A DNA stretch of 64,000 bases, taken from Azospirillum sp. TSH58. GTDB taxonomy: Bacteria; Pseudomonadota; Alphaproteobacteria; Azospirillales; Azospirillaceae. The translations under genes were made by a program, and so were the position numbers. The notes beneath the pieces were generated by a model. The model saw only the letters and a program-made list of their open reading frames with translations. It was not told where the DNA came from and searched no databases. Shown here in pieces: positions 1 to 8,992 of the stretch. The stretch's first letter is position 1, and each line of letters begins with the position of its first letter. The DNA lies in the NCBI RefSeq assembly GCF_003119115.1, contig NZ_CP022363.1, forward strand, positions 435,001-499,000. Reading direction: 5' to 3'.

Positions 1-452
1 CTCATGAAGCGCGACACGAAGACGATCTCCGTGTCGTCCAGCATGGTGAGGTTGATCGTCTCCTCGGTGGTCTTGCTGAGATGCATCAGGTAGGGCATCG
101 AGCGCTCGAGCAGCCCGTTGCCACGCAGGTAATGGTGCCCGAGGTCGAGCGTCTTGACCGTCAGCTCGAACCGCTTCGTCTCCGGGTCCTTGTGCAGGTA
201 GCCCAGCTTTTCCAGCGTGTGGGTGAAGCGCTGCGCCGCGCTCTTGTCCAGCCCGACGATGGACGCGATCTGGGTCAGGCTCATCGTCGGGCGCGCCGCG
301 TCGAACGCGTTCAGCACGCGGAACGCCTTCTCCACGGACATCACCATCAAGGGATCGCCGGCGCGGGCGGCGCCCTCCTTCACCGACGCGCCCACGTCGA
401 CGGTTGCGGATTCCGTGTCTGACTGTCGGGAAGACGGACGGCGCGGAGCCAT
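1..452 (-). CDS. IclR-family transcriptional regulator, C-terminus cut by window edge
   Basis: Only the first 150 codons are present; the gene runs off the left edge. The start is the ATG at 452. After a loose 35-residue N-terminal tail comes an IclR-type winged helix-turn-helix (about residues 37-95; SLTQIASIVGLDKSAAQRF is the recognition region), then the start of the effector-binding domain (LERSMPYLMHLSKTTEETINL). IclR proteins are usually about 250-280 residues, so roughly half is missing. It is divergent from the acyl-CoA ligase/ABC importer operon and probably controls it through the palindromes between the two genes. The regulated operon is inferred from position; the ligand is unknown. 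Confidence 0.85.
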   Translation of the reverse strand, partial: MAPRRPSSRQSDTESATVDVGASVKEGAARAGDPLMVMSVEKAFRVLNAFDAARPTMSLTQIASIVGLDKSAAQRFTHTLEKLGYLHKDPETKRFELTVKTLDLGHHYLRGNGLLERSMPYLMHLSKTTEETINLTMLDDTEIVFVSRFM

Positions 453-489
453 GGCGTTCGGTCCTGTGGTTCGTGTGCGAGAGATACCG

Positions 490-548
490 TTGACAGGTCT
501 AGCAAAGCAAGCCAAGCTATTCAATACCAAGTATCGTATTGCAATACG
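490..548. promoter_or_regulatory. Divergent promoter with overlapping palindromes, candidate IclR operator
   Basis: A -35-like TTGACA lies at 490-495. Downstream, CAATAC at 522-527 and GTATTG at 536-541 form a 6-bp inverted repeat with an 8-bp spacer, and CGTATTGCAATACG at 535-548 is a perfect 14-bp palindrome sharing one arm. It sits between the divergent iclR gene and the enoyl-CoA hydratase gene, which is where IclR-family operators usually lie. The assignment to this regulator is inference. Confidence 0.5.
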
Positions 549-618
549 ACGCGCCGCCCCGACGGGCGCCGGAACGTCCGCAAGGCGCGCGAAACGCCCC
601 GCTTACAGGAGTGGTCCC

Positions 619-1389
619 GTGTTCAAATTCATCCTCACCGAGGTCCGCGGCCCGGTCGGCATCATCACGCTGAACCGCCCGGAGATCCTGAACGCCTGGA
701 ACGCCGCGATGCGCGACGAGCTGGTCGTCGCCTTCGACCAGTTCGAGAAGCAGGACGGTGTGCGCGCGATCATCCTGACCGGGGCCGGCGACCGCGCCTT
801 CGGCGCCGGGCAGGACCTGAACGAGACCAAGACCTTCGACGCCGACCGCGCCGAGGAGTGGGTGGCGGAGTGGGAGCGCCTCTACCACCGCATGCGCACC
901 CTGTCGAAGCCGCTGATCGTCGCGCTGAACGGCGTCGCCGCCGGCTCCGCCTTCCAGGTGGCCCTGCTGGGCGACTTCCGCATCGGCCATGCCGGGGTGC
1001 GCATGGGCCAGCCGGAGATCAACTCCGGCATCGCCAGCACCACCGGCCCGTGGATCATGAAGGAGATGATCGGTCTGGCCCGGACTATCGACCTGACCCT
1101 GTCGGGCCGTCTGATGGACGCCGAGGAGAGCCACCGCATCGGCCTGATCAACCGCATCGTCCCGCAGGACCGCGTGATGGCCGAATCCCTGGCCCTGGCC
1201 GAGGAACTGGCCGCCAAGCCGCCGGTCGCCATGCGTCTGGACAAGCAGCGCTTCCGCGAGATGACCGAGGCCGGCTTCCGCGACGCGCTGGCCGCCGGCG
1301 TGCGCATCCAGCGCGAGGCCTACGCCTCCGGCGAACCGGCCCGGATGATGGAGGAGTTCCTCGCCAAGCGCGCCGCGAAGCGCGCGTAA
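619..1389 (+). CDS. Enoyl-CoA hydratase/isomerase (crotonase) family protein
   Basis: 256 residues, a normal length for a crotonase. The GTG at 619 is chosen because AGGAG at 607-611 lies seven bases upstream and the crotonase fold begins at once (FILTEVRGPVGIITLNRP). The oxyanion-hole segment GAGDRAFGAGQDL is at 55-67. The second catalytic glutamate of enoyl-CoA hydratases is present (Glu133 in GQPEI), but the position of the first, exactly 20 residues earlier, is Gln113 (GSAFQVALLGD). The enzyme may therefore be an isomerase, a lyase or a specialised hydratase. First gene of an operon with an ABC importer and a CoA ligase, so it probably acts on the acyl-CoA made by that ligase. Confidence 0.88.
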   Translation: MFKFILTEVRGPVGIITLNRPEILNAWNAAMRDELVVAFDQFEKQDGVRAIILTGAGDRAFGAGQDLNETKTFDADRAEEWVAEWERLYHRMRTLSKPLIVALNGVAAGSAFQVALLGDFRIGHAGVRMGQPEINSGIASTTGPWIMKEMIGLARTIDLTLSGRLMDAEESHRIGLINRIVPQDRVMAESLALAEELAAKPPVAMRLDKQRFREMTEAGFRDALAAGVRIQREAYASGEPARMMEEFLAKRAAKRA

Positions 1390-1498
1390 AGCAGACACCG
1401 AGTCCAAGGGCGCAACGATCCGCCCACCCGCGCCGCCACGGCGGCGCTCATCCACCGGGGCAAAAGAGACGCCCCGGCCGCAGAACAGGGAGTTTCAC

Positions 1499-2572
1499 AT
1501 GAGCAAGACCTCCGGCTTCTCCATGGACCGCCGCAGCCTGATGAAGGGGGCCGCCGGCGTCGCGCTGGGCGCCACCCTGCCCGCCGGGCTGCTCCGTCCG
1601 GCCTTCGCCGCCACCCAGATCACCGTCGCCGATCCGGGCGGCCCCTACAGCCCGGCCTTCCGCAAGGCCTTCTACGATCCGTTCGAGAAGGCCACCGGCA
1701 TCAAGGTGGTCAACGTCGCCCGCGAGGCGGAGCCGACCGCCCAGTTCAAGGCCATCGTGGAGACCAAATCCTACACCTGGGACGTCTGCACGCTGACCCT
1801 GTCGGCCCGCGACATCCTGATGAAGCAGAATCTGCTGGAGCCGCTGAACTTCACCGCCGCGGACGCGCCCGGCCTGATGCCGGAGTCGCTGACCAGCCAT
1901 TGGATGGGCACCGACGTCTATTCGACCATCCTCGGCTACCGCGCCGACAAGTTCGCCGCCAACGCGCCGCAGAGCTGGGCCGATTTCTGGAACGTCGAGA
2001 AGTTCCCGGGCCGCCGCTCGCTGCGCAAGAACCCGATCGACACGCTGGAGCAGGCGCTGCTGGCCGACGGCGTGCCGCTCGACCAGCTCTACCCGCTCGA
2101 CGTCGACCGGGCCTTCAAGGCGCTCGACCGCATCAAGCCGCACGTCGCCGTGTGGTGGACCGGCGGCGCCCAGTCCAGCCAGCTCATCCAGAGCGGCGAG
2201 GTCGACATGATCGCCCTGTGGAACGCCCGCGCCCAGGCGGTGATCGACGGCGGCGCCCCGGTGAAGATCAACTGGAACCAGGGGCTCTACTCGATCGAGG
2301 GCTGGGGCATCCCGCGCGGCAACCCGCGCGCCGACGCCGCCCGCCAGTTCATCAAGTTCTGCGCCGACCCGACCCGTCAGGCCGTCTTCACCGAGGTTCT
2401 GGCCTACGGCCCGACCAACCTCGACGCCTACAAGAGCATCCCGAAGGAGCGCGCCCCGGCGCTGCCGACCTTCGAAGACAATCTGAAGGTGATGACCATC
2501 GCCAAGGAAGATTGGTGGGGCGCCAACCGGTCGAAGATGAACGAGCGTTTCAACGCCTGGATCCTCGGCTAA
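1499..2572 (+). CDS. ABC transporter substrate-binding protein, polyamine (PotD) type
   Basis: 357 residues. The N-terminus has a Tat-like signal, DRRSLMKGAAG, followed by a hydrophobic stretch and an AFAA cleavage region near residue 38, so the protein should be periplasmic. The mature part (ITVADPGGPYSPAFRKAFYDPFEKATGIKV) and the later GWGIPRGNPRADAARQFIKF are typical of the extracellular solute-binding family 1/PotD-like group. It is followed by a PotA-like ATPase and a fused permease and belongs to the same operon as a crotonase and an acyl-CoA ligase. The ligand is thus more likely an organic acid or betaine-type compound catabolised through a CoA ester than a polyamine; this is inference. 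Confidence 0.87.
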   Translation: MSKTSGFSMDRRSLMKGAAGVALGATLPAGLLRPAFAATQITVADPGGPYSPAFRKAFYDPFEKATGIKVVNVAREAEPTAQFKAIVETKSYTWDVCTLTLSARDILMKQNLLEPLNFTAADAPGLMPESLTSHWMGTDVYSTILGYRADKFAANAPQSWADFWNVEKFPGRRSLRKNPIDTLEQALLADGVPLDQLYPLDVDRAFKALDRIKPHVAVWWTGGAQSSQLIQSGEVDMIALWNARAQAVIDGGAPVKINWNQGLYSIEGWGIPRGNPRADAARQFIKFCADPTRQAVFTEVLAYGPTNLDAYKSIPKERAPALPTFEDNLKVMTIAKEDWWGANRSKMNERFNAWILG

Positions 2573-2602
2573 GCCCGCCTGTCGGAAAGGAGACCCGCCG
2601 CC

Positions 2603-3706
2603 ATGCTCTCACCGCTCGCACAGGCGCGGACAGCGCCGGTCCAGGCCGGAGCCGCCGCCACGCCGAAGCTGCTGGTCGACGGCCTGACCAAACGGTACGG
2701 CGCCATCACCGCGCTGGAACCCACCCGCCTGGAGGTTCCGGCGGGCGAGTTCCTGACGCTGCTCGGCCCGTCGGGGTCCGGCAAGACCACGCTTCTGCAG
2801 ATGATCTGCGGGCTGGTGGAGCCCAGCGGCGGGCGCATCCTGATCGACGGGCAGGACGAGACCCGCACCCCCGTGCACAAGCGGGACATCGGCCTCGTCT
2901 TCCAGCATTACGCCCTGTTCCCGCACCTGACGGTGGCGGAGAACATCGGCTTTCCCCTGCGCATGCGCGGCGTCGCCCCGGCGGATCTGGCGCGGCGCGT
3001 GAAGGAGGCGCTGGAGATGGTCCATCTGGGCCATCTCGCCGCACGCTTCCCCAAGGAGCTGTCCGGCGGACAGCAGCAGCGCGTCGCCCTGGCGCGCTGC
3101 TTCGTCTACCAGCCCTCGGTCATCCTGATGGACGAACCGCTGGGCGCCTTGGACAAGAAGCTGCGCGAGCACATGCAGTACGAGATCAAGCGCCTGCACC
3201 GCGAGACCGGCGCCACGATCATCTACGTCACCCATGACCAGGAGGAAGCCCTGGCCATGTCGGACCGCATCTGCCTGATGAACCACGCGCGCATCGAGCA
3301 GCTCGGCACCCCGCACGACATCTACGCCCGCCCGAAGACCGCCTTCGCCGCCGACTTCATCGGCGTGTCGAACATCTTCCGCGGGCCGGTCCGGCGCGAC
3401 GGCAACGGGACGCCCATGCTGGTCACCGGCAACGGCAGCTTCCGCCTGTCCGCCGACACGCCGGAGAGCCAGGACGGCGCCCTGGTCGTCCGTCCCGAGC
3501 AGCTCGACATCGACGGCGAGGGCGACAACGAGGTGCGGGGCGAGGTGGTGGACACCGTCTATGCCGGGTCCGAAACCCGCGTCCTGGTGTCGCTGGGCGG
3601 CGAGGAGACGATCACCGTCCGGCTGCGCCGCGGCACCGCTCCGCCGCGGCTGGGCGAGGTGGTCGCGGTGCGCTGGCGCGCCGACGCCGGGGTGCTGGTG
3701 TCATGA
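2603..3706 (+). CDS. ABC transporter ATP-binding protein, PotA type
   Basis: 367 residues with the full ATPase set: Walker A GPSGSGKT near residue 55, signature LSGGQQQRVALARC near 153, Walker B VILMDEP near 173 and the switch histidine in YVTHDQEEA. The C-terminal 80 residues form the TOBE regulatory domain typical of CUT1/PotA ATPases. An AAGGAG motif precedes the ATG at 2603. The last codons overlap the permease gene by four bases (ATGA), indicating translational coupling. It energises import of the ligand of the preceding binding protein. Confidence 0.93.
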   Translation: MLSPLAQARTAPVQAGAAATPKLLVDGLTKRYGAITALEPTRLEVPAGEFLTLLGPSGSGKTTLLQMICGLVEPSGGRILIDGQDETRTPVHKRDIGLVFQHYALFPHLTVAENIGFPLRMRGVAPADLARRVKEALEMVHLGHLAARFPKELSGGQQQRVALARCFVYQPSVILMDEPLGALDKKLREHMQYEIKRLHRETGATIIYVTHDQEEALAMSDRICLMNHARIEQLGTPHDIYARPKTAFAADFIGVSNIFRGPVRRDGNGTPMLVTGNGSFRLSADTPESQDGALVVRPEQLDIDGEGDNEVRGEVVDTVYAGSETRVLVSLGGEETITVRLRRGTAPPRLGEVVAVRWRADAGVLVS

Positions 3707-5469
3707 GCGCCGCCACCATGCACGACGGGGCCTTCGCCGCGGCACGGCGGCGGCTGCGCTTCGGCCCGCTGTGGCTGGCCGCCCCCGGCCTCGCCTTCCT
3801 CGCCATCTTCTTCCTGTTCCCGGTGCTGCGCCTGCTCGGCCTCAGCGTCCAGGACCTGGAGACCTCGGCCTGGACCGGCGACCATTACGCCCGCATCGTC
3901 GCCACGGACGTCTATTTCCGCGTCCTGATGAGCACCTTCCGCATCGCCGGGCTGACCGCCCTGCTGTCGCTCCTGTTCGGCTATCCGCTGGCCTACTGGC
4001 TGGCGCAGCTGCCGGAGCGGCAGCGCGGGCTGGCGATCCTGGCGGTGATGGTGCCCTTCTGGACCAGCTATCTGGTGAAGACCTTCGCCTGGATGGTCAT
4101 CCTCGGGCGCACCGGAGTCATCAACCAGATCCTCTCCGGCACGGGGATGCCCACCCTGCCGCTGCTGCACAACGAGTTCGGCGTGATGGCCGGCATGGTC
4201 CACGCCATGCTGCCGCTCGCCGTGCTGACCATGCTGCCGGTGATGACCACCATCGACCGCCGGCTGGTCCAGGCGGCGGAAACGCTGGGCGCGCCGCCGG
4301 CCAACGCCTTCTGGCTCGTCTACTTCCAGCTCTCCTTGCCCGGCGTGGCCGCGGCCGGGCTGCTCACCTTCATCTCCTCGCTGGGCTTCTTCATCGTGCC
4401 GGCGCTGCTCGGCGGTCCGCAGCAGACCATGCTGGCGCAGCTCATCATCACCCAGATCCAGGAGATGCTGAACTGGGCCTTCGCCGGCGCGCTGGCCACC
4501 TTCATGCTGGTCGCCGCCCTGGTCACCTGCTGGGTCTACGACCGGCTGTTCGGCCTGTCCTCCCTCTCGGGGGAAACCTCCGGACGGGCCGGCGGCGGCC
4601 AGGGCCGCCTGCGCAGCGCCGGGATGACGGTCCTGTCGGCGCTCGCCAAGGCGTCGGCGGCGCTGGGCGGTCCGGTGGGGCGCGTCCTGGGGCCGAGGAT
4701 GATGGACCGGCTGCTGCCGCTCTATTCCGCCCTGGTGATCGTCTTCCTGGTCGCCCCGGCGCTGGTCGTGGTTCCCATCGCCTTCACCACCTCGCCCTTC
4801 CTCGACTTCCCGCCGCCGGGCTATGGGCTGGAGTGGTTCCGGGTCTACTTCAACTCCGATCTGTGGGTGTCGGCGACCATCCGCTCCTTCGCGGTGGCCT
4901 TCGCCACGGCGATCCTGGCGACGCTGGTGGCCGGTCTGGCCGCGCTGGCGCTCGCCCGCTCCTCCTCGCGCTGGCGGGGGGCGATCTTCGCCTTCTTCCT
5001 GGCGCCGATGATCGTACCGCGCATCGTCATCGCGGTCGGGCTGTTCTACCTGTTCGCCCAGATCGGGCTGGTCGCCACCGACCTCGGCCTCATCATCGGG
5101 CACACGGTGCTGGCCCTGCCCTTCGCCTTCGTCGCCATCTCCGCGGTGGTCAAGGGGCACGACTGGCGGCTGGACCAGGCGGCGGCGACGCTGGGAGCGA
5201 ACCGCTTCAAGACGCTGATGCTGGTCACCGTTCCGCTGATCCGCGGCGGTCTGGTGGCGGCGTTCCTCTTCGCCTTCATCACCTCCTTCGACGAGCTGAC
5301 CGTGGCGATCTTCGTCAGCGGCGGCGTCAAGACCACGCTTCCGAAGCAGATGTGGGACGACATGATCCTCCAGTTGAACCCGACGCTGGCCGCCGTGTCC
5401 GTCGTGGTCTTCGCGATCGTGATGGCCCTGCTGCTGATGGCGGAGTGGCTGCGCCGTCCGGCGCGCTGA
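3703..5469 (+). CDS. ABC transporter permease, PotB-PotC fusion
   Basis: 588 residues, twice the usual permease length, because both transmembrane subunits are in one chain. The first half (about 1-290) is PotB-like and carries an EAA-type coupling loop near residue 191 (AAETLGAPPANAFWLVYFQ). A linker with a GRAGGGQG stretch joins a PotC-like second half (about 330-588) with its own coupling loop near residue 492 (QAAATLGANRFKTLMLV). Twelve or so hydrophobic segments are visible. The start overlaps the ATPase stop by four bases. One fused chain would replace the usual heterodimer, as also seen in FbpB-type iron permeases. Confidence 0.88.
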   Translation: MSAATMHDGAFAAARRRLRFGPLWLAAPGLAFLAIFFLFPVLRLLGLSVQDLETSAWTGDHYARIVATDVYFRVLMSTFRIAGLTALLSLLFGYPLAYWLAQLPERQRGLAILAVMVPFWTSYLVKTFAWMVILGRTGVINQILSGTGMPTLPLLHNEFGVMAGMVHAMLPLAVLTMLPVMTTIDRRLVQAAETLGAPPANAFWLVYFQLSLPGVAAAGLLTFISSLGFFIVPALLGGPQQTMLAQLIITQIQEMLNWAFAGALATFMLVAALVTCWVYDRLFGLSSLSGETSGRAGGGQGRLRSAGMTVLSALAKASAALGGPVGRVLGPRMMDRLLPLYSALVIVFLVAPALVVVPIAFTTSPFLDFPPPGYGLEWFRVYFNSDLWVSATIRSFAVAFATAILATLVAGLAALALARSSSRWRGAIFAFFLAPMIVPRIVIAVGLFYLFAQIGLVATDLGLIIGHTVLALPFAFVAISAVVKGHDWRLDQAAATLGANRFKTLMLVTVPLIRGGLVAAFLFAFITSFDELTVAIFVSGGVKTTLPKQMWDDMILQLNPTLAAVSVVVFAIVMALLLMAEWLRRPAR

Positions 5470-5523
5470 TCCGCCCCCCATTCGGCCGTAACCAACCGAC
5501 CAAACGCATTCGAGATACGCATC

Positions 5524-7053
5524 ATGTCCGATTTCGAAGAAGGGTTCGTCCGCCTGTTCACGCAGGCGGCCCGGACCGGACGCGCCCGCCTGTTCGCCCG
5601 CTTCAACGGCGAGGCGCTGAGCTTCGCCACGCTCGACCGCCAGTCCGACGGCGTGGCGGCGGAGCTGCGGCGGCTGGGGCTGAAGCCCGGCGACCGCGTG
5701 GCGCTGATGCTGCGCAACAGCCCGCTGGTGCTCTCCACCCTGTTCGGCCTCGCCAAGGCGGGTCTGGTCTGGGTGCCGATCAACGCGCAGCAGCGCGGCG
5801 AGGGCCTGCGCTACATCCTGGAGCATTCGGAGCCCGGCGCCATCGTCGCCGAGGCCGAGTTCCTGCCGGTGATCGCCGAGACGGGCGCTGTGCCCGCCGG
5901 CACGCCGCTGATCGTCCAGGGCGACCCGGCGGCGGCGCTGCGGCTGGAAACCCTGCTGGAGTCCGACGCCGCCTTCGAGGAGGCGCCGCCCGCCCCCGAC
6001 GACACCTTCGCCATCATGTACACCTCCGGCACCACCGGGCGGCCCAAGGGCGTGCTGGTGTCGCACCGCATGATGCGGCTGGCCGGCGAGGCGGTGGCCC
6101 GCGTCTCCGCCGCCCGCGACGGCGACGTGCTGTTCGTGTGGGAGCCGCTGTACCACATCGGCGGCGCCCAGATGATCGTCATGCCGCTGATCCGCAGCGT
6201 GTCGCTCGCCATGGTGGACCGCTTCAGCGCCAGCCGCTTCTGGGATCAGGTGCGGGAGTATGGGGCGACCCACATCCATTATCTGGGCGGCATCCTGCAG
6301 ATCCTGCTCAAGCAGCCGGTCTCCCCGCGCGACCGCGACCATCCCGTGCGCATCGCCTGGGGCGGCGGCTGCCCCAAGGAGACCTGGACGCCCTTCGAGG
6401 AGCGGTTCGGCGTGCAGATCCGCGAATGCTACGGCATGACCGAGGCGTCGAGCATCACCACCTGCAACGACGAGGGCGTGGTCGGCGCGGTCGGCCGCCC
6501 GATGCCCTGGTTCACCGTCGAGCTGCTGGACGGCGCGGGCCAGCCGGTGCCGCAGGGCGAACGCGGCGAGATCGTCGTCCGCACCGACCGTCCCGGCGCC
6601 ATCTTCGCCGGCTATTTCCGCAACCCGGAGGCGACGGCCCGCGCGCTCAAGGACGGCGCCCTGCACACCGGCGACCTCGGCTCGCTCGATGAAAGCGGCA
6701 CGCTGCTGTTCCACGGCCGGATGACCGACAGCGTCCGCTGCAAGGGCGAGAACGTCTCGGCCTGGGAGGTCGAGCATGTCGCGGCCACCCACCCCTCCGT
6801 CGAGGACTGCGCGATCATCGGCGTCGCCGCCGACGTGGGCGAGCAGGACATCAAGCTGTTCGTGAAGCCGAAGGCCGGGGCGACCCTGGACATCCCGTCG
6901 CTCTCCGGCTGGCTCGGAAAACAGCTCGCCCCCTACCAGAATCCGCGCTACATCGCCGTGGTCGAGGAGTTCGAGCGCACCCCCAGCCAGCGCATCATGA
7001 AGCACAAGCTGTCCCCGGCCTTAGACGGCTGCTGGGATCGGCTGGCCGGCTGA
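5524..7053 (+). CDS. AMP-forming acyl-CoA ligase, CaiC-like
   Basis: 509 residues of the ANL superfamily. The P-loop motif MYTSGTTGRPKG starts near residue 165 and the A5-type motif ECYGMTEAS is intact. Segments such as FSASRFWDQVREYGATHI and ENVSAWEVEHVAATHP resemble crotonobetaine/carnitine-CoA ligases. In the C-terminal A10 motif the expected catalytic lysine is Arg490 (TPSQRIMKHKL instead of the usual P-x-G-K), which could weaken or alter adenylation. Last gene of the operon, followed by a strong terminator. It probably activates the acid brought in by the ABC importer; the true substrate is not deducible, and no CaiB or CaiA partner is present. Confidence 0.82.
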   Translation: MSDFEEGFVRLFTQAARTGRARLFARFNGEALSFATLDRQSDGVAAELRRLGLKPGDRVALMLRNSPLVLSTLFGLAKAGLVWVPINAQQRGEGLRYILEHSEPGAIVAEAEFLPVIAETGAVPAGTPLIVQGDPAAALRLETLLESDAAFEEAPPAPDDTFAIMYTSGTTGRPKGVLVSHRMMRLAGEAVARVSAARDGDVLFVWEPLYHIGGAQMIVMPLIRSVSLAMVDRFSASRFWDQVREYGATHIHYLGGILQILLKQPVSPRDRDHPVRIAWGGGCPKETWTPFEERFGVQIRECYGMTEASSITTCNDEGVVGAVGRPMPWFTVELLDGAGQPVPQGERGEIVVRTDRPGAIFAGYFRNPEATARALKDGALHTGDLGSLDESGTLLFHGRMTDSVRCKGENVSAWEVEHVAATHPSVEDCAIIGVAADVGEQDIKLFVKPKAGATLDIPSLSGWLGKQLAPYQNPRYIAVVEEFERTPSQRIMKHKLSPALDGCWDRLAG

Positions 7054-7069
7054 CGGCGCGTCTCACCTC

Positions 7070-7105
7070 CCCCCGCATGCCGCAAGGCTGCGGGGGAATT
7101 TTTTT
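7070..7105 (+). terminator. Rho-independent terminator of the ligase/ABC operon
   Basis: CCCCCGCA (7070-7077) pairs with TGCGGGGG (7089-7096) around an 11-base loop and is followed by AATTTTTTT (7097-7105). It lies 16 bases after the ligase stop codon and separates this operon from the chemoreceptor gene. Confidence 0.88.
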
Positions 7106-7173
7106 GGACCCGGCTCCCGGCGCCGCCCCTGCCGTCCCGCCGATCGAGCCCGTTTTACTGGAAAGCCTTGGAC

Positions 7174-8877
7174 ATGCCGCTGCACCGCTGGTTCTCGAAC
7201 CGCAAGTTATTGCACAAGATTCTCGTTCCGGTCCTCGTCCTCCTGATCGTCATCGCCAGCCTCGTCTGGACCGCCCGGAGCGCGATCTCCGACCTGACCC
7301 GGTCGACCGCCCGCATCACGGACGTGGTCGCCGACCGGCTCGGCGCGGCGATCGCCGTCCAGTCGGCGCTGGGCGACGCCATGGACACCGAGGCGAACGC
7401 CATCGTCGCCTCCTCCCGCGAGGCCATCGACGCCGCCAACGCGCAGCTCACGGCCAACATCGCCAAGGCCCTGTCCGCCATCGACACGCTGGCCGAGGCC
7501 TACGACGACCCGGCGGAGCGCGAGAGCATCCAGGCCATCAAGTCGATCGTCGGGGAGTATGAGCGCGTCGCCCAGACGACCGTGCAGCTGGCCCGCGGCT
7601 TCGACACCGACGGCGCCATCCGCGTGTCCATCGACGTCGGCCGCCCGGTCCGGCAGAAGCTGACCGCGGCGCTGGGCGAGCGGGTGGAACAGAGCATGGC
7701 CGAGACGCGGGAGGCCGAAAAGCGCGCCACCGCCCTGTCCCAGCAGGTCATGACGCGGCTCTACACGGTCGCGGGCGCCGGCCTGCTGTTCGCCTTCGGC
7801 CTGCTGGGGTCCATCCTGCTGTTCTTCGTCGTGCGTCCGCTGCACCGCCTGACGTCGGAAATGACCTCCATCGCGGCCGGCGACCTGACCGTCGCCATCC
7901 AGGGCACCGAGCGCTCGGACGAGGTCGGCCTGCTCGCCCGCGCGCTCCAGGTCTTCAAAAACAACGGGCTGGAGATGCGCCGCCTCCAGGAGGAGAGCGA
8001 CGCGCACAAGCGCCAGATGGAGGCCGACCGCCGGGCCGCCATGCTGGCCCTGGCCGACCAGTTCGACGCCAACGTGCAGGGCGTGGTCCAGGCGGTCTCG
8101 CTGGCCGCCCGCCAGCTTCAGAGCAACGCGCAGACGATGACCGGCGCCGCCGAGACGACGACCGAACAGGCCTCCTCGGTCGCCGCCGCGACGGAGCAGG
8201 CGTCGGCCAACGTCGCGACGGTCGCCGCCGCCTCGGAACAGCTCGGAAGCTCCATCGGCGAGATCGGCCGTCAGGTGAACGGCGCCGCGACGGTCGCCCG
8301 CGACGCGGTGGTCGAGGGGGAGCGGACCAACGCGCTGGTCGAGCGGCTGTCCACCGCCGCCCAGAAGATCGGCGATGTCGTCAACCTGATCCAGAACATC
8401 GCCTCCCAGACCAACCTGCTGGCGCTGAACGCCACCATCGAGGCGGCGCGCGCGGGCGAGGCCGGCAAGGGCTTCGCCGTCGTCGCGGGCGAGGTCAAGG
8501 CGCTGGCCACCCAGACCTCCCAGGCGACCGAGGAGATCGCCAGCCAGATCACCGAGATCCAGGCGATCACCGAAGGCACCGTGACGGCCATCCGCAACAT
8601 CGCCCGGACCATCGCGGACGTGGACGCCATCGCCAGCGCCATCGCCGCCGCCGTGGAGGAGCAGACCGCCGCCACGCACGAGATCGGCCGCAACATCCAG
8701 CAGGCGGCCCAGGGCACCCAGCTGGTGTCCGGCAACATCGGCGGCGTCAGCCAGTCGGCCACCGACGTGCGCGAGGCCGCCGCCGAGGTGCTGGACGCCG
8801 CGAACAGCCTGTCCCGCGATTCCGACCTGCTGCGCGACGAGATCCAGGGCTTCATCGCCCGGGTCCGCGCCGGCTGA
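7174..8877 (+). CDS. Methyl-accepting chemotaxis protein
   Basis: 567 residues. TM1 is at about 13-34 and TM2 at about 199-222, enclosing a roughly 165-residue periplasmic helical sensor domain. A HAMP domain follows ([22 protein letters not shown]), then the cytoplasmic signalling coiled coil with the conserved hairpin tip near residues 408-450 ([20 protein letters not shown]). There is no C-terminal CheR-tethering pentapeptide; the chain ends GFIARVRAG. The ATG at 7174 has GGAAAG upstream; a TTG six bases earlier is an alternative. It stands alone after a terminator, so it is an orphan receptor feeding a chemotaxis system elsewhere. The ligand is unknown. Confidence 0.93.
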   Translation: MPLHRWFSNRKLLHKILVPVLVLLIVIASLVWTARSAISDLTRSTARITDVVADRLGAAIAVQSALGDAMDTEANAIVASSREAIDAANAQLTANIAKALSAIDTLAEAYDDPAERESIQAIKSIVGEYERVAQTTVQLARGFDTDGAIRVSIDVGRPVRQKLTAALGERVEQSMAETREAEKRATALSQQVMTRLYTVAGAGLLFAFGLLGSILLFFVVRPLHRLTSEMTSIAAGDLTVAIQGTERSDEVGLLARALQVFKNNGLEMRRLQEESDAHKRQMEADRRAAMLALADQFDANVQGVVQAVSLAARQLQSNAQTMTGAAETTTEQASSVAAATEQASANVATVAAASEQLGSSIGEIGRQVNGAATVARDAVVEGERTNALVERLSTAAQKIGDVVNLIQNIASQTNLLALNATIEAARAGEAGKGFAVVAGEVKALATQTSQATEEIASQITEIQAITEGTVTAIRNIARTIADVDAIASAIAAAVEEQTAATHEIGRNIQQAAQGTQLVSGNIGGVSQSATDVREAAAEVLDAANSLSRDSDLLRDEIQGFIARVRAG

Positions 8878-8992
8878 CACCTTTGCACGAGCGTGCCCCC
8901 CGCGTGACCATTTTTGCGTCGCGCGGGGGCGGCGCCCCCAACGGCCGAATTCGTGGTAGGATGGCGCTCCACAGTCGGAAGCCTTGGAACCC

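Noticed and set aside
3559-7005. A 1148-codon open frame on the minus strand
   Set aside because: It is antisense to four clear genes, is dominated by Arg/Gly/Gln/His repeats, and is the usual by-product of high-GC third positions. The same applies to the long antisense frames at 7207-9033, 20766-23954, 46576-48816, 55957-58437 and 60492-63884.
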